Assembly: GCA_036960565.1 (NCBI GenBank)
Contig: JBALXQ010000031.1
Span: forward strand, 1-64,000
Reading direction: 5' to 3'
DNA: 64,000 nt
Origin: Bermanella sp036960565
GTDB taxonomy: Bacteria; Pseudomonadota; Gammaproteobacteria; Pseudomonadales; Oceanobacteraceae
Shown here piece by piece: positions 19,389 to 27,842 of this stretch. A program made the position numbers and the translations under genes. Position 1 is the first letter of the stretch; each line of letters starts with the position of its first letter. Below the pieces are notes generated by a model. It saw only the letters and a program-made list of their open reading frames with translations. It was not told the DNA's origin and searched no databases.

Positions 19389-19742
19389 TTAACGACGAAT
19401 ATTAGGCAAGGCTGATTCTAATGTTAGAACCCTGTGCTTACCCGACACCTTTATCACCACACTATTTTCATCTATCTTTTGTACCTTCGCGTTCTTTATT
19501 AATGAGCCTTCATTCACCACATAACCGTTTATTACGGCACTTCTTGAATTGTTGCGAATTACGATCTGACGTAATATATAAGAGTCCTTTATCGCTCTAG
19601 GCGATGATGGTTTCTTTGACGTAGAAATTTCATTAATACTTTTATTCGCGCCCGGTGGGGCCATTGGGTCAAAGCTTAAAACCTTGGATACAGGCAACCC
19701 TAAAAACAACAAAAGGGCGGCAGAATAAAAAAAACTCGCCAT
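19389..19742 (-). CDS. mshK: MSHA biogenesis protein MshK
   Basis: A 117-residue exported protein with an N-terminal signal peptide (about 1-22) followed by DPMAPPG, the short Pro-rich motif found near the N-terminus of MshK and similar pilus/secretion accessory proteins. The C-terminal half (SYILRQIVIRNNSRSAVING to LTLESALPNIRR) is a small beta domain like that of PilP/GspC homology regions. The gene lies 23 bp before mshL. By analogy with PilP it probably links the inner-membrane MshI/J complex to the secretin. Confidence 0.8.
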   Translation of the reverse strand: MASFFYSAALLLFLGLPVSKVLSFDPMAPPGANKSINEISTSKKPSSPRAIKDSYILRQIVIRNNSRSAVINGYVVNEGSLIKNAKVQKIDENSVVIKVSGKHRVLTLESALPNIRR

Positions 19743-19894
19743 AGCAAAACCCTGATTAATATCGGCAAATATTTAATTGTGAAATAAAAAGGGAGGGCCG
19801 CCTATCCCTGGCTATCTTCATCGGGCATCTATGCCCTTTACAAAAAACTGTCTCGAATGCCTTACTGTACAACCTTCTTTAATAAAGCACGGCG

Positions 19895-20542
19895 CTACAA
19901 ATCCAATAGGCTATCGCTGGTACTAAGGGTATGCACTTCAATTTCTAATTTCCCTTCAGGGTAGTTTAAAGTACTAAACGACAGCTCGTCCCAATAGAGC
20001 TGCCAATCCTGCCGCTCAATTACTTGAACATAATTAAGAGCATTTAAAAATTTACCTTCTAATTCTAAGGATAGGCCATGTTTGTAAAGTAGGTTAATTT
20101 CTTCCTGTTTGTCAGTAATGTTAATGGCTGATGCGTCTAGGTTACTGATTTTGTTCATATTCATTTTAGTATTCTGTAATAGACCAGTGAAAACCCTTCC
20201 CATATTACGCGGTGTAATTAAGGCTGAGGTAAGGCTTTCCACTTTATGGTCTTGATGCTTTATTTGTTTTTTAAGATTTTTAACCTGAATTTTATAAGGC
20301 GCATTTACATCCAGATTAACCCGGTTCTTATAACTATCAATGGTGCCTTTAAGGGTAGTAACCTGCCCTTGAGCAGCTTGGTTAGCTTGATAACTTTTAG
20401 TAATATCGGTAAATAGTGGTTGCCAGACCAGCAAGAAAATCAGTGTTAAAATAACCACCACAATGGTAATAGCGATTAATTTACGCTCTCTAATACTTAA
20501 AGCATTAATGCTGCCCTGTAAGTTTTTCCAAAGCTTGCTCAA
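19895..20542 (-). CDS. mshJ: MSHA biogenesis protein MshJ (PilO-like)
   Basis: A 215-residue bitopic membrane protein: one helix at about 24-44 (LIAITIVVVILTLIFLLVW), then a coiled-coil segment (about 60-110) and a small periplasmic domain. This is the layout of PilO/GspM. It overlaps the upstream PilN-like gene by 38 bp. A 152-bp gap to mshK contains the palindrome GGGCATCTATGCCC (19823-19836) and no gene. Confidence 0.85.
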   Translation of the reverse strand: MSKLWKNLQGSINALSIRERKLIAITIVVVILTLIFLLVWQPLFTDITKSYQANQAAQGQVTTLKGTIDSYKNRVNLDVNAPYKIQVKNLKKQIKHQDHKVESLTSALITPRNMGRVFTGLLQNTKMNMNKISNLDASAINITDKQEEINLLYKHGLSLELEGKFLNALNYVQVIERQDWQLYWDELSFSTLNYPEGKLEIEVHTLSTSDSLLDL

Positions 20543-21137
20543 TCGCCTCTCCTCCTCGCTCTGAACTCACTACAAAATTAAATTCATCGCCCTCTCTATT
20601 CATTTCAAATACCCTGAATTTCATTTGTGAGAAAACATCTATTTCTGACAATTTATTTAAATAACTAGGCAGGTTCTTGGCACTTAAAGATTTGCCTGAC
20701 AAATAAAGCTGAGTACCACCGGAAGTAATCTTGATATCCGTTAGCCACAAGTCTTTTTCATTCACCCAAGTAAGGGCCAATAACAAGATGGAAAACGATT
20801 GTTGTTCAACTTCTAGCTGACGCGACTCTAAGTATTTCAACACCAGTTTATTGCGGCTAATTTCAGCCTTAAGTAAATCAATATTCTTTTTAAAGTGCGC
20901 ATCTACAGCGGGCTCTGGAAATTCAATTTGAGCAATATCTAAGTTTTCTTGCCAAATTTTTAATTGCTTATTGCTTTCACTCAGCGTTGATTGCCACCAC
21001 CACATAATAAAAAGTAAGATCATGCTTATTAGTAAGCCAAGTACCACTGAGTAAGCCGCTAAAAATAGAGATACCTTGGCACTGTAAGCGGGTTCAATGT
21101 GTTTGAATTCATCAAGGTACAGGTTTACCTGCTGCAT
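20505..21137 (-). CDS. mshI2: MSHA biogenesis PilN-like protein (MshI2)
   Basis: A 210-residue protein starting with MQQVNLYLDEF, the conserved N-terminal motif of PilN-type proteins that contacts the PilM-like partner. A membrane helix follows (about 28-49, VLGLLISMILLFIMWWW), then a coiled coil and a ferredoxin-like periplasmic domain. It is encoded between mshI and mshJ and overlaps the latter, so the three form the inner-membrane PilM/N/O-type subcomplex. Confidence 0.83.
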   Translation of the reverse strand: MQQVNLYLDEFKHIEPAYSAKVSLFLAAYSVVLGLLISMILLFIMWWWQSTLSESNKQLKIWQENLDIAQIEFPEPAVDAHFKKNIDLLKAEISRNKLVLKYLESRQLEVEQQSFSILLLALTWVNEKDLWLTDIKITSGGTQLYLSGKSLSAKNLPSYLNKLSEIDVFSQMKFRVFEMNREGDEFNFVVSSERGGEAIEQALEKLTGQH

Positions 21138-21183
21138 CCTGATCCTCCATGCTCTCTATTCCAGCTTTTGCTAATTTGAATCA

Positions 21184-22158
21184 TCAAGATGCCCTTCTCA
21201 ACACAGCGCCAATGACCGGCCAACAAAATGCCTGATCATTAATACTGGGGCTCACCTCGCTTGAAAAGGGCACAAATTCTCGACAGTCAAAATTCAAGAT
21301 AGGCGTTTGCAGGGTTTTTTGAAGGTCATTAGAGAAATGCACTTGATCGTCTTCGAACGGTAAAATATAAATTTTATTGGCCACGCCTTTGCCTAATTGG
21401 CTTTCGTAATAATCCAAAGAGCGCTGCAAATCTAAACCAAGTCGGTCAATCATCACATCATTATCCAGAGTGAATGCTCCGGGCTGGGTGGCGAAACTGG
21501 AATAACCAAACTCAATTTGACGAGTGAGATAGAGACTATCGTGGCTATACATGAGCATGGCGCCACTGTTTTCTTCCATCTTTAAAAGTGCGGCCGTGCC
21601 AAAATCCATCTCGGGGATATACAATGCAATATTACGCAGCGCCATTTCGGGAATATCTATTACGCTGGGAGCCAGGCCAATTTTTTCCACAAAACTTAGA
21701 ACGCCAGCGATAGCCTCTTTATTGGCCACTACCGCATACAGCATTTTCATGCGCCCCCGATAGGCATCATCAGGCAGCGGCACCACATCTAAAGCCACAT
21801 TTTCTACTGGTGTATTAATGAGATCTTTAAGGCGCCAACGCACCGCCTCGTGTAGCTCATCACTCTCAACCGGCGGGGCTTCCAAAAGTTGTAGCTCATA
21901 ATCTTTAGCAGAAAGTACAAAATGGCAGTCGGCATTTTTTAATTTATTTCGTGCAACCCAGCCTTTCATATAGCTTAGTTGTTCACTGGGAGGGATAGGC
22001 GCGTATTCGCACTTCTCAATGAGGTAATCACCGCTCTTGAGAACGCCATAACAAATTGCCACGCCAGATTCGCAGCAGCTTAAGCCCACCACGCCTTCGG
22101 GTTTTAGCTCTTCCTTTTTAAACCACAACGCTGGGTTAAGTGACCACTTGATAGGCAA
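21184..22158 (-). CDS. mshI: MSHA biogenesis protein MshI (PilM-like)
   Basis: A 324-residue soluble, actin-fold-like protein related to PilM; first gene of the pilus locus on the minus strand. The segment VVGLSCCESGVAICYG corresponds to the N-terminal phosphate-loop region and DFGTAALLKMEENSGAMLMY to the second half of the fold. It is expected to bind the N-terminal peptide of the PilN-like product of the next gene. The locus promoter should lie in the 126-bp gap to the divergent trmL; no clear hexamer pair was fixed. mshH is not found upstream. Confidence 0.85.
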   Translation of the reverse strand: MPIKWSLNPALWFKKEELKPEGVVGLSCCESGVAICYGVLKSGDYLIEKCEYAPIPPSEQLSYMKGWVARNKLKNADCHFVLSAKDYELQLLEAPPVESDELHEAVRWRLKDLINTPVENVALDVVPLPDDAYRGRMKMLYAVVANKEAIAGVLSFVEKIGLAPSVIDIPEMALRNIALYIPEMDFGTAALLKMEENSGAMLMYSHDSLYLTRQIEFGYSSFATQPGAFTLDNDVMIDRLGLDLQRSLDYYESQLGKGVANKIYILPFEDDQVHFSNDLQKTLQTPILNFDCREFVPFSSEVSPSINDQAFCWPVIGAVLRRAS

Positions 22159-22284
22159 ACTCCCTCCTGCTACAAGCCTCCTTGATTTATAAATGCGAGT
22201 ATATTTTTAAACTGGCACATCAATAAATCGGGTACAATCTCCTAAACTAACGTTAGTAAGCAATTCAGGGATACGCCAACTTCC

Positions 22285-22749
22285 ATGCTGCATGTCGTAC
22301 TATTTGAACCCGAAATTCCGCCCAATACCGGCAATATTATTAGGCTATGTGCCAACACTGGCTTTCAATTACATTTAATTGAACCGCTTGGTTTTGATAT
22401 GGATGAAAAAAAGCTAAGACGTGCGGGTCTTGATTATCACGAGGTAGAGCGGTTAACGATTCATAAAGATTGGCAAGCATTTATAGATACCGTCAAGCCT
22501 AAGCGCTGTTATGCCATCACTACAAAAGGTAAAAGAAGGCATACAGATGTGTCTTTTGAAAAAGACGATGCCATTGTCATGGGCCCCGAAACCCGTGGCC
22601 TTCCCGACTTTGTACTGGACAGTTTATCGCAAGATGAAAAAGTACGTATTCCCATGTTTGGAGATAGTCGCAGCTTAAATTTATCCAATGCCACTGCCAT
22701 TATGGTGTACGAAGCCTGGCGCCAACTGGATTTTGAAGGCGCAGGTTAA
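22285..22749 (+). CDS. trmL: tRNA (cytidine(34)-2'-O)-methyltransferase TrmL
   Basis: A 154-residue SPOUT methyltransferase that methylates the 2'-O of the wobble base of tRNA-Leu isoacceptors. Motifs: N-terminal LFEPEIPPNTGNIIRLCANTG, the SAM-binding knot signatures MGPETRGLP and RIPM...SLNLSNATAIM. The length matches the family (about 155). It is divergent from the MSHA locus and convergent with secB. Confidence 0.95.
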   Translation: MLHVVLFEPEIPPNTGNIIRLCANTGFQLHLIEPLGFDMDEKKLRRAGLDYHEVERLTIHKDWQAFIDTVKPKRCYAITTKGKRRHTDVSFEKDDAIVMGPETRGLPDFVLDSLSQDEKVRIPMFGDSRSLNLSNATAIMVYEAWRQLDFEGAG

Positions 22750-22777
22750 GCACAGTCACTAAGATCAGATATTAAAA

Positions 22778-22806
22778 AAGCCCCAATAGACTTCTCTATT
22801 GGGGCT
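22778..22806 (-). terminator. Terminator between trmL and secB
   Basis: A 12-bp perfect stem (AAGCCCCAATAG / CTATTGGGGCTT) with a 5-base loop. The run of six T lies on the minus strand after the stem, so it mainly ends transcription of secB; the same stem may also slow read-through from trmL. Confidence 0.85.
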
Positions 22807-22955
22807 TATGTTCAGGATGAACGGTATGACGCGCTGCCAGGATGGCAAGGAGCGTCAACATTCAACTTGAATGCTTTCTTTAGCCATCATCCATGATGCT
22901 CAAATAAAGCGGGTGCTGTAAATAATTAAGAGTTTTCACTCTCAATCACTTTTTC

Positions 22956-23447
22956 TTAATGAGTTTGTTCTGGCTCTGCTTGTTCAGCCTTAGCTTTAGC
23001 CTGTTGTAGGCTTTGCGCATAAATGGCTTCGAAGTTTACTGGCGATAACATAAGGGCTGGGAAGCTGCCTTTAACCACTAGCGCGTCGATGGCTTCACGA
23101 GCATAAGGAAACAATAGGTTAGGGCAAAAAGCACCTAGAGTTTGATGAAGGGCGGGACCTTCTAAACCTTCAATTTTGAAGATGCCACCTTGATGAATCT
23201 CAGCCAAGAAGGCCGTTTTGTCTTCGTTTTTAGCGGTAACCGTTAGGGTTAAAATTACTTCGTATACATCATCAGCAATTTTCTTGCTGTTGGTGTTTAA
23301 ATCCATGTTGATTTGAGGCTTCCACGCTTGACGGAATACTTCAGGCACGTTTGGGCTTTCAAAAGATACGTCTTTAGTAAAAATACGCTGTACGCCAAAC
23401 TGGCCTTTTTTCTCTGTAGATGCTGTTGCTGCTGCTTGTTCTGTCAT
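22956..23447 (-). CDS. secB: Protein-export chaperone SecB
   Basis: A 163-residue cytoplasmic chaperone that keeps precursors unfolded and hands them to SecA. Typical segments: FGVQRIFTKDVSFESPNVP at the N-terminus, the LTLTVTA strand and CPNLLFPYAREAIDALVVKGSFPALMLSPVNFEAIY. The start MTEQ has the usual acidic, Ala/Gln-rich lead. It lies 28 bp downstream of the rhodanese gene on the same strand; the glutaredoxin gene grxC that often separates the two is absent. Confidence 0.96.
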   Translation of the reverse strand: MTEQAAATASTEKKGQFGVQRIFTKDVSFESPNVPEVFRQAWKPQINMDLNTNSKKIADDVYEVILTLTVTAKNEDKTAFLAEIHQGGIFKIEGLEGPALHQTLGAFCPNLLFPYAREAIDALVVKGSFPALMLSPVNFEAIYAQSLQQAKAKAEQAEPEQTH

Positions 23448-23475
23448 GTCTTAATACTCTGCTTTTTATTCTGAG

Positions 23476-23892
23476 TTACTTTTTAACAAGTGGTAAGTTA
23501 TTGCCGGACCACTCCATGATTCCGCCCCCAAGGCGGTAAACCTCGGAAAATCCGCTGTCTTTAAGGACTTTTGCTGCCGCAGATGATGTCTGTCCGGCCT
23601 TGCATACCACTATGATGGGGGTGTCTTTATGCTTTTCCAACTCTCCTAATGAACTATTTAGTTTGCTGTTAGGAATATTAATGGAATCGACTAGGTGGCC
23701 AGCTTTAAAATCGGCCTTTTCACGAATATCCAAAACCAAGGCATTTTTTTCATTCATAAGGCGTGTCGCCTCGTGAGTGCCCACTTTTGGACCAGCCTTC
23801 TGAGCGCTATCCATGGCCAGCAACCCAAACAAGGCCACCAAAATACCTACCAGTATCCAATGGCTGGTGACGAATTCGATAAACTGTTCCAT
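23476..23892 (-). CDS. Membrane-anchored rhodanese-like protein (YibN type)
   Basis: A 138-residue protein with an N-terminal membrane helix (about 10-27, WILVGILVALFGLLAMDS) and one rhodanese domain (about 37-135). The active-site loop is CKAGQTS with Cys97, so it could transfer sulphur. It sits directly before secB and divergent from gpmI, as yibN does in other gammaproteobacteria. The physiological substrate is unknown. Confidence 0.88.
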   Translation of the reverse strand: MEQFIEFVTSHWILVGILVALFGLLAMDSAQKAGPKVGTHEATRLMNEKNALVLDIREKADFKAGHLVDSINIPNSKLNSSLGELEKHKDTPIIVVCKAGQTSSAAAKVLKDSGFSEVYRLGGGIMEWSGNNLPLVKK

Positions 23893-24098
23893 ACAACACC
23901 TTTAAAAATTGAGATTTAGCTCGGCCAAGAGCTCTTTGCCCCGCGCCAATCCTTTAATATGAGGCGCAGTATACCCGATTTAGGGCGCTTCTAAAGAGGC
24001 AGTTTGGGTAGGGAGCTAGCTTTAGGCAGACCATGGCAAGATGCCCCACAACCATGTAAAATTCGTGGTCTTTATCAGTTCGCAATTTACAGAGCCTT

Positions 24099-25649
24099 AT
24101 GTCTAAACAGCCAAAGCCGGTAGCACTTATTATTTTGGACGGATTTGGTGAGCGCGAAGCCGCCTCAGACAACGCCATTAGTTCCGCTAACACCCCGACT
24201 TGGGACAGACTGACTCAAGAATTCCCCAATACACTCATTAATACCTCAGGAAATGCTGTGGGTTTGCCAGAAGGGCAAATGGGCAATTCTGAAGTGGGCC
24301 ACATGAATTTGGGCGCCGGACGTGTCGTTTATCAAAATTTCACCCGCATCAACAAAAGCATTGAAGATGGCGACTTCTTTGAAAACCCAACCTTCACCGA
24401 GGCTGTGGATAAAGCGGTGAAGGCCAACAAAGCCGTGCATATTCTGGGTTTATTAAGCCCTGGTGGCGTACACAGTCACACCAATCATATTGAAGCGCTG
24501 GCGACACTGGCCAAACAGCGTGGTGCTCAAGCGATTTATGTACACGGTATTCTGGATGGTCGCGACGTACCACCACAGAGCGCTCAACCTTTTATTGAAA
24601 AAATTGAAGCCCACATGGCTAACCTTGGCTTAGGTGACCACGCCAAGCTCGCAACCTTAGCTGGTCGCTATTACGCTATGGACCGCGATAACCGCTGGGA
24701 TAGAGTACAAATGGCATATGACATGTACTCTACAGGTGAGTCGGCGTATCAGGCCAGCCATGGTGTAGAAGGTTTGCTGGCCTCTTATGAGCGTGGCGAA
24801 CATGACGAATTTGTAAAAGATATTACTCTTGGCAACCCGGTAAAAGTAGAAGACGGTGACTGTGTTATCTTTGCCAACTTCCGCCCAGATCGCGCCCGTG
24901 AATTAACGCGAGCCTTTGTAGAGGGGCCTGAGTTTGATGGGTTTACCCGCAAAGTACAGCCTCAAGTATCTACGTTTGTGATGATGACTCAGTATGCCGC
25001 CAGCATTAACACACCCTGTGCCTACCCACCTAGCCCCATGGTTAACGATTTGGGTGAGTATGTATCCAACTTAGGTAAAACCCAACTGCGCATAGCCGAA
25101 ACCGAAAAATATGCCCACGTGACCTTTTTCTTTAGTGGCGGCCAGGAAGATTTGTACCCGGGTGAAGAGCGCATTCTCATCAAGAGCCCAGATGTGGCCA
25201 CCTATGATTTAAAGCCAGAAATGAGTGCTCCTGAAGTCACCGACAAACTGGTTGAAGCCATTGAGAATCAAAAATACGATTTAATTGTGTGTAACTTTGC
25301 CAATGGTGACATGGTGGGTCATACCGGTGTCTTCAGTGCTGCCGTGAAAGCGGTTGAGGTACTAGATGAATGCCTAAGGCGGGTTACCGATGCCCTCCTT
25401 AAAGTAGGTGGAGAATGCCTGATTACCGCTGACCACGGTAACTGCGAACAAATGCTCGATCCCAACGGTGGCCCCATGACACAGCACACTACAGGGCCGG
25501 TGCCACTTCTTCATGTAAGTCCACGAGGTAAAGAAGTTCGCTTAAAAGAAAATGGTGCTCTTTGTGATTTGGCCCCTACCTTGTTGAACATGATGGGAGA
25601 AACTCACCCCAGTGAAATGACCGGCAACATATTGGTTGAGCAAGCTTAA
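24099..25649 (+). CDS. gpmI: 2,3-bisphosphoglycerate-independent phosphoglycerate mutase
   Basis: A 516-residue cytoplasmic glycolytic enzyme interconverting 3- and 2-phosphoglycerate. Alkaline-phosphatase-fold metal ligands are visible: LDGFGERE (Asp14), GQMGNSEVGH (nucleophile Ser64), NFANGDMVGHTG and TADHGNCEQM; HSHTNH and DGRDVPP mark the transferase domain. The length is normal. The stop is directly followed by the GTG of the envC-like gene with no spacer, suggesting a gpmI-envC-ctpA operon unit as in other gammaproteobacteria. Confidence 0.97.
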   Translation: MSKQPKPVALIILDGFGEREAASDNAISSANTPTWDRLTQEFPNTLINTSGNAVGLPEGQMGNSEVGHMNLGAGRVVYQNFTRINKSIEDGDFFENPTFTEAVDKAVKANKAVHILGLLSPGGVHSHTNHIEALATLAKQRGAQAIYVHGILDGRDVPPQSAQPFIEKIEAHMANLGLGDHAKLATLAGRYYAMDRDNRWDRVQMAYDMYSTGESAYQASHGVEGLLASYERGEHDEFVKDITLGNPVKVEDGDCVIFANFRPDRARELTRAFVEGPEFDGFTRKVQPQVSTFVMMTQYAASINTPCAYPPSPMVNDLGEYVSNLGKTQLRIAETEKYAHVTFFFSGGQEDLYPGEERILIKSPDVATYDLKPEMSAPEVTDKLVEAIENQKYDLIVCNFANGDMVGHTGVFSAAVKAVEVLDECLRRVTDALLKVGGECLITADHGNCEQMLDPNGGPMTQHTTGPVPLLHVSPRGKEVRLKENGALCDLAPTLLNMMGETHPSEMTGNILVEQA

Positions 25650-26816
25650 GTGCGGGCCTTAAAGTTTAAAATTGTTATTGGCTTACTGTCGACATTTTTA
25701 TCTGTTGGCCTGTTCAGCTCGACTGTTCAGGCTGAGAGTAAAGGCAAAGCGTTAAGCGAGCAGCATTTGGAAAAGCTGCGTAATGACATAAACAAACTTC
25801 AGGCCTACCTTAAAGAAGTTCAGGATGATCATCAGGACTTAGTACATAGCCTGCGTAGTTCAGACCAGGAAGTGGCTAAAGTTAGTAAGCAAGTTGAAAC
25901 CTTGCGACGCGCCTTGAAAGAGGAGCGAGCGCGACTAAAAAAGCTCAAGGCCCAGCGTCGCGAAAAGGGCCGGCAACAAAAGACGCAGCAATCCACCCTT
26001 AAGAATATCATTCTCGCCAGTTATAAAATGGGCCAAGAGCCCAAGCTTAAAATGCTTCTTAACCAGCAAGACGCTCGCTTATTGGCTCGAAACCTAAAAT
26101 ACCTGCAGCATTTTAATCAGGCTCACCAGCAACAAATTGGCCAGTACCGAGAAACACTGGTGCAACTGGATAGCCTTTCCAACGAAGTTCAAATTCAGCA
26201 AGATGCCCTGCAAGTAAAATTAAGTCTGTTAAAACAAAGCCACCAGCAATTAAAAGATAAGCAAAGAAAACAACAAGAAAATGCCCGCGCTCTGAACAAA
26301 AAAATTAAAAACAGCGATGTTAAACTGGCCCGCTTGCAACAGAATCGCCAGCAGCTCATTGAAGTATTGGGCCGTGTTGAGGAAGTATTTTTAAGTTATG
26401 AGCGCACTCAGGAAAGTCGCCCGTTTAAATCTTTAAAAGGAAAACTCCCCAGCCCATTCAATAAAAAGCCACGACGCCTGTACGGCAAGTGGCAAGAAAA
26501 CGGAAAACAGAAATGGCTTGGCTGGACCTACGCTGGCACCGCCGGTAGTCACATAAAAGCCATTCACCATGGCCGAGTAGTCTTCAGTGATTGGTTGCGA
26601 GGTTTTGGGTTGTTAACCATAGTCGATCATGGTCAGGGCTATATGAGTTTATATGCCCGCAATCAGGCCCTGTTAAAGTCGGTTGGTGACTGGGTAGAAA
26701 CAGGTGAGGTCATTGCTAAGCTGGGACGCAGTGGTGGCTATGATAAAGATGCCCTGTATTTTGAAATTCGCCATAAAGGGCAACCGCAAAACCCCAAGCG
26801 CTGGCTAAAAGGGTAA
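25650..26816 (+). CDS. envC: Murein hydrolase activator EnvC
   Basis: A 388-residue periplasmic protein: signal peptide (about 1-28), long coiled coil (about 35-255) and a C-terminal LytM/M23-like domain (about 280-385). The LytM domain looks degenerate: the usual HxH zinc motif near the end reads YFEIRHKG, as in EnvC, so it should activate amidases rather than cut peptidoglycan itself. It starts with GTG immediately after the gpmI stop. It probably acts at the division septum with AmiA/B-type amidases. Confidence 0.9.
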   Translation: MRALKFKIVIGLLSTFLSVGLFSSTVQAESKGKALSEQHLEKLRNDINKLQAYLKEVQDDHQDLVHSLRSSDQEVAKVSKQVETLRRALKEERARLKKLKAQRREKGRQQKTQQSTLKNIILASYKMGQEPKLKMLLNQQDARLLARNLKYLQHFNQAHQQQIGQYRETLVQLDSLSNEVQIQQDALQVKLSLLKQSHQQLKDKQRKQQENARALNKKIKNSDVKLARLQQNRQQLIEVLGRVEEVFLSYERTQESRPFKSLKGKLPSPFNKKPRRLYGKWQENGKQKWLGWTYAGTAGSHIKAIHHGRVVFSDWLRGFGLLTIVDHGQGYMSLYARNQALLKSVGDWVETGEVIAKLGRSGGYDKDALYFEIRHKGQPQNPKRWLKG

Positions 26817-26837
26817 TGCAGTCAGCGAGTATCGTTC

Positions 26838-27584
26838 TTATTTATATTCGCCGCGACGCGAGGCTTCCACCATTTTCTGGTATCGACCATCCGCTTTAAT
26901 TTTCTTTAACCCCTTATTAAAGGCTTCTAGCAAGCGTTGAGCATTGGCTACTTTCTTAGGGAAAATCACCGAATAATCCCTTGGGCTCAAAGGCTTGGGA
27001 TGAGCGGTCACCTTATCAGTGAGCCCTAAACGAGATACCAGACCAAACCCCACTTCGGTATCCTCTAATACTATGTCGATGCGCCCTGAAGCCAATTTTC
27101 GAAAATTGGCTTCATCTTTGGATATTCTTAGAATTTTAATAACACCTTGTTTTTCTAAATCTTCCACGCCGTAGGCGTAACCCACCACCCCGCCAATTTT
27201 AAATTTCTTTAAATCACTGGGTTCACTCCAATCTACCGCTGTAGATTTTAAGTGAAATAACGAAGTGCCTAACCGAGCTACTGGCTCACTGTATAAAAAA
27301 TCCTTGGCTCGCTCCTCGTTATACCCCCAAATAAGTGTGCCTTGGTATTTTCCGGCTTTAGTATCTTCAAAGCCTCGTTTCCAGGGTAGAAAAACGTACT
27401 CGACCTCAATGCCCTCTTCGGCAAATACTGCCGTTACAATATGAGACATGTAGCCATGGTGCTTCAATCCTTTAGACATATAAGGTGCCCATTCACCATT
27501 GGCCAGGGTTATTTTTTCCGCAACGGCTACGTTTGTTGCACCTGCCATTAACGCCAGTGCCCAAATCAACATGATACGTAGCAT
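26838..27584 (-). CDS. Orphan periplasmic substrate-binding protein (SBP_bac_3-like)
   Basis: About 248 residues: signal peptide (LIWALALMAGATNVAVA) then a family-3 solute-binding fold, KITLANGEWAPYMSKGLKHHGYMSHIVTAVFAE in two parts, and LPWKRGFEDTKAGKYQG. The ATG at 27584 is chosen because AAGGAGGGA stands just before it; a longer frame from 27713 has no such site and adds 43 atypical residues. No permease or ATPase gene is nearby. Such orphans in marine gammaproteobacteria have no established role. Another is at 42738-43586. Confidence 0.83.
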   Translation of the reverse strand: MLRIMLIWALALMAGATNVAVAEKITLANGEWAPYMSKGLKHHGYMSHIVTAVFAEEGIEVEYVFLPWKRGFEDTKAGKYQGTLIWGYNEERAKDFLYSEPVARLGTSLFHLKSTAVDWSEPSDLKKFKIGGVVGYAYGVEDLEKQGVIKILRISKDEANFRKLASGRIDIVLEDTEVGFGLVSRLGLTDKVTAHPKPLSPRDYSVIFPKKVANAQRLLEAFNKGLKKIKADGRYQKMVEASRRGEYK

Positions 27585-27842
27585 GCATCCCTCCTTAAGG
27601 TTTATTTTACAATGTTGTCTAATGACTATAGACCATAGAGAAGTGAGTAAATGAAGGTTCACTGGCCTCTTTGGCAAATCATTCCGAGTTTTATAAAAAA
27701 GCAAACAAATCACATAAATGACAAAATTCCTGCTTAAAACTCAGTATTTAGCTTCCTTTTCGGCGATAAACTTCAAATTTCATAACAATCTGTTATAAAT
27801 AAATATTACACATTAATATTTATTCATTGTTAACCAAACGAG

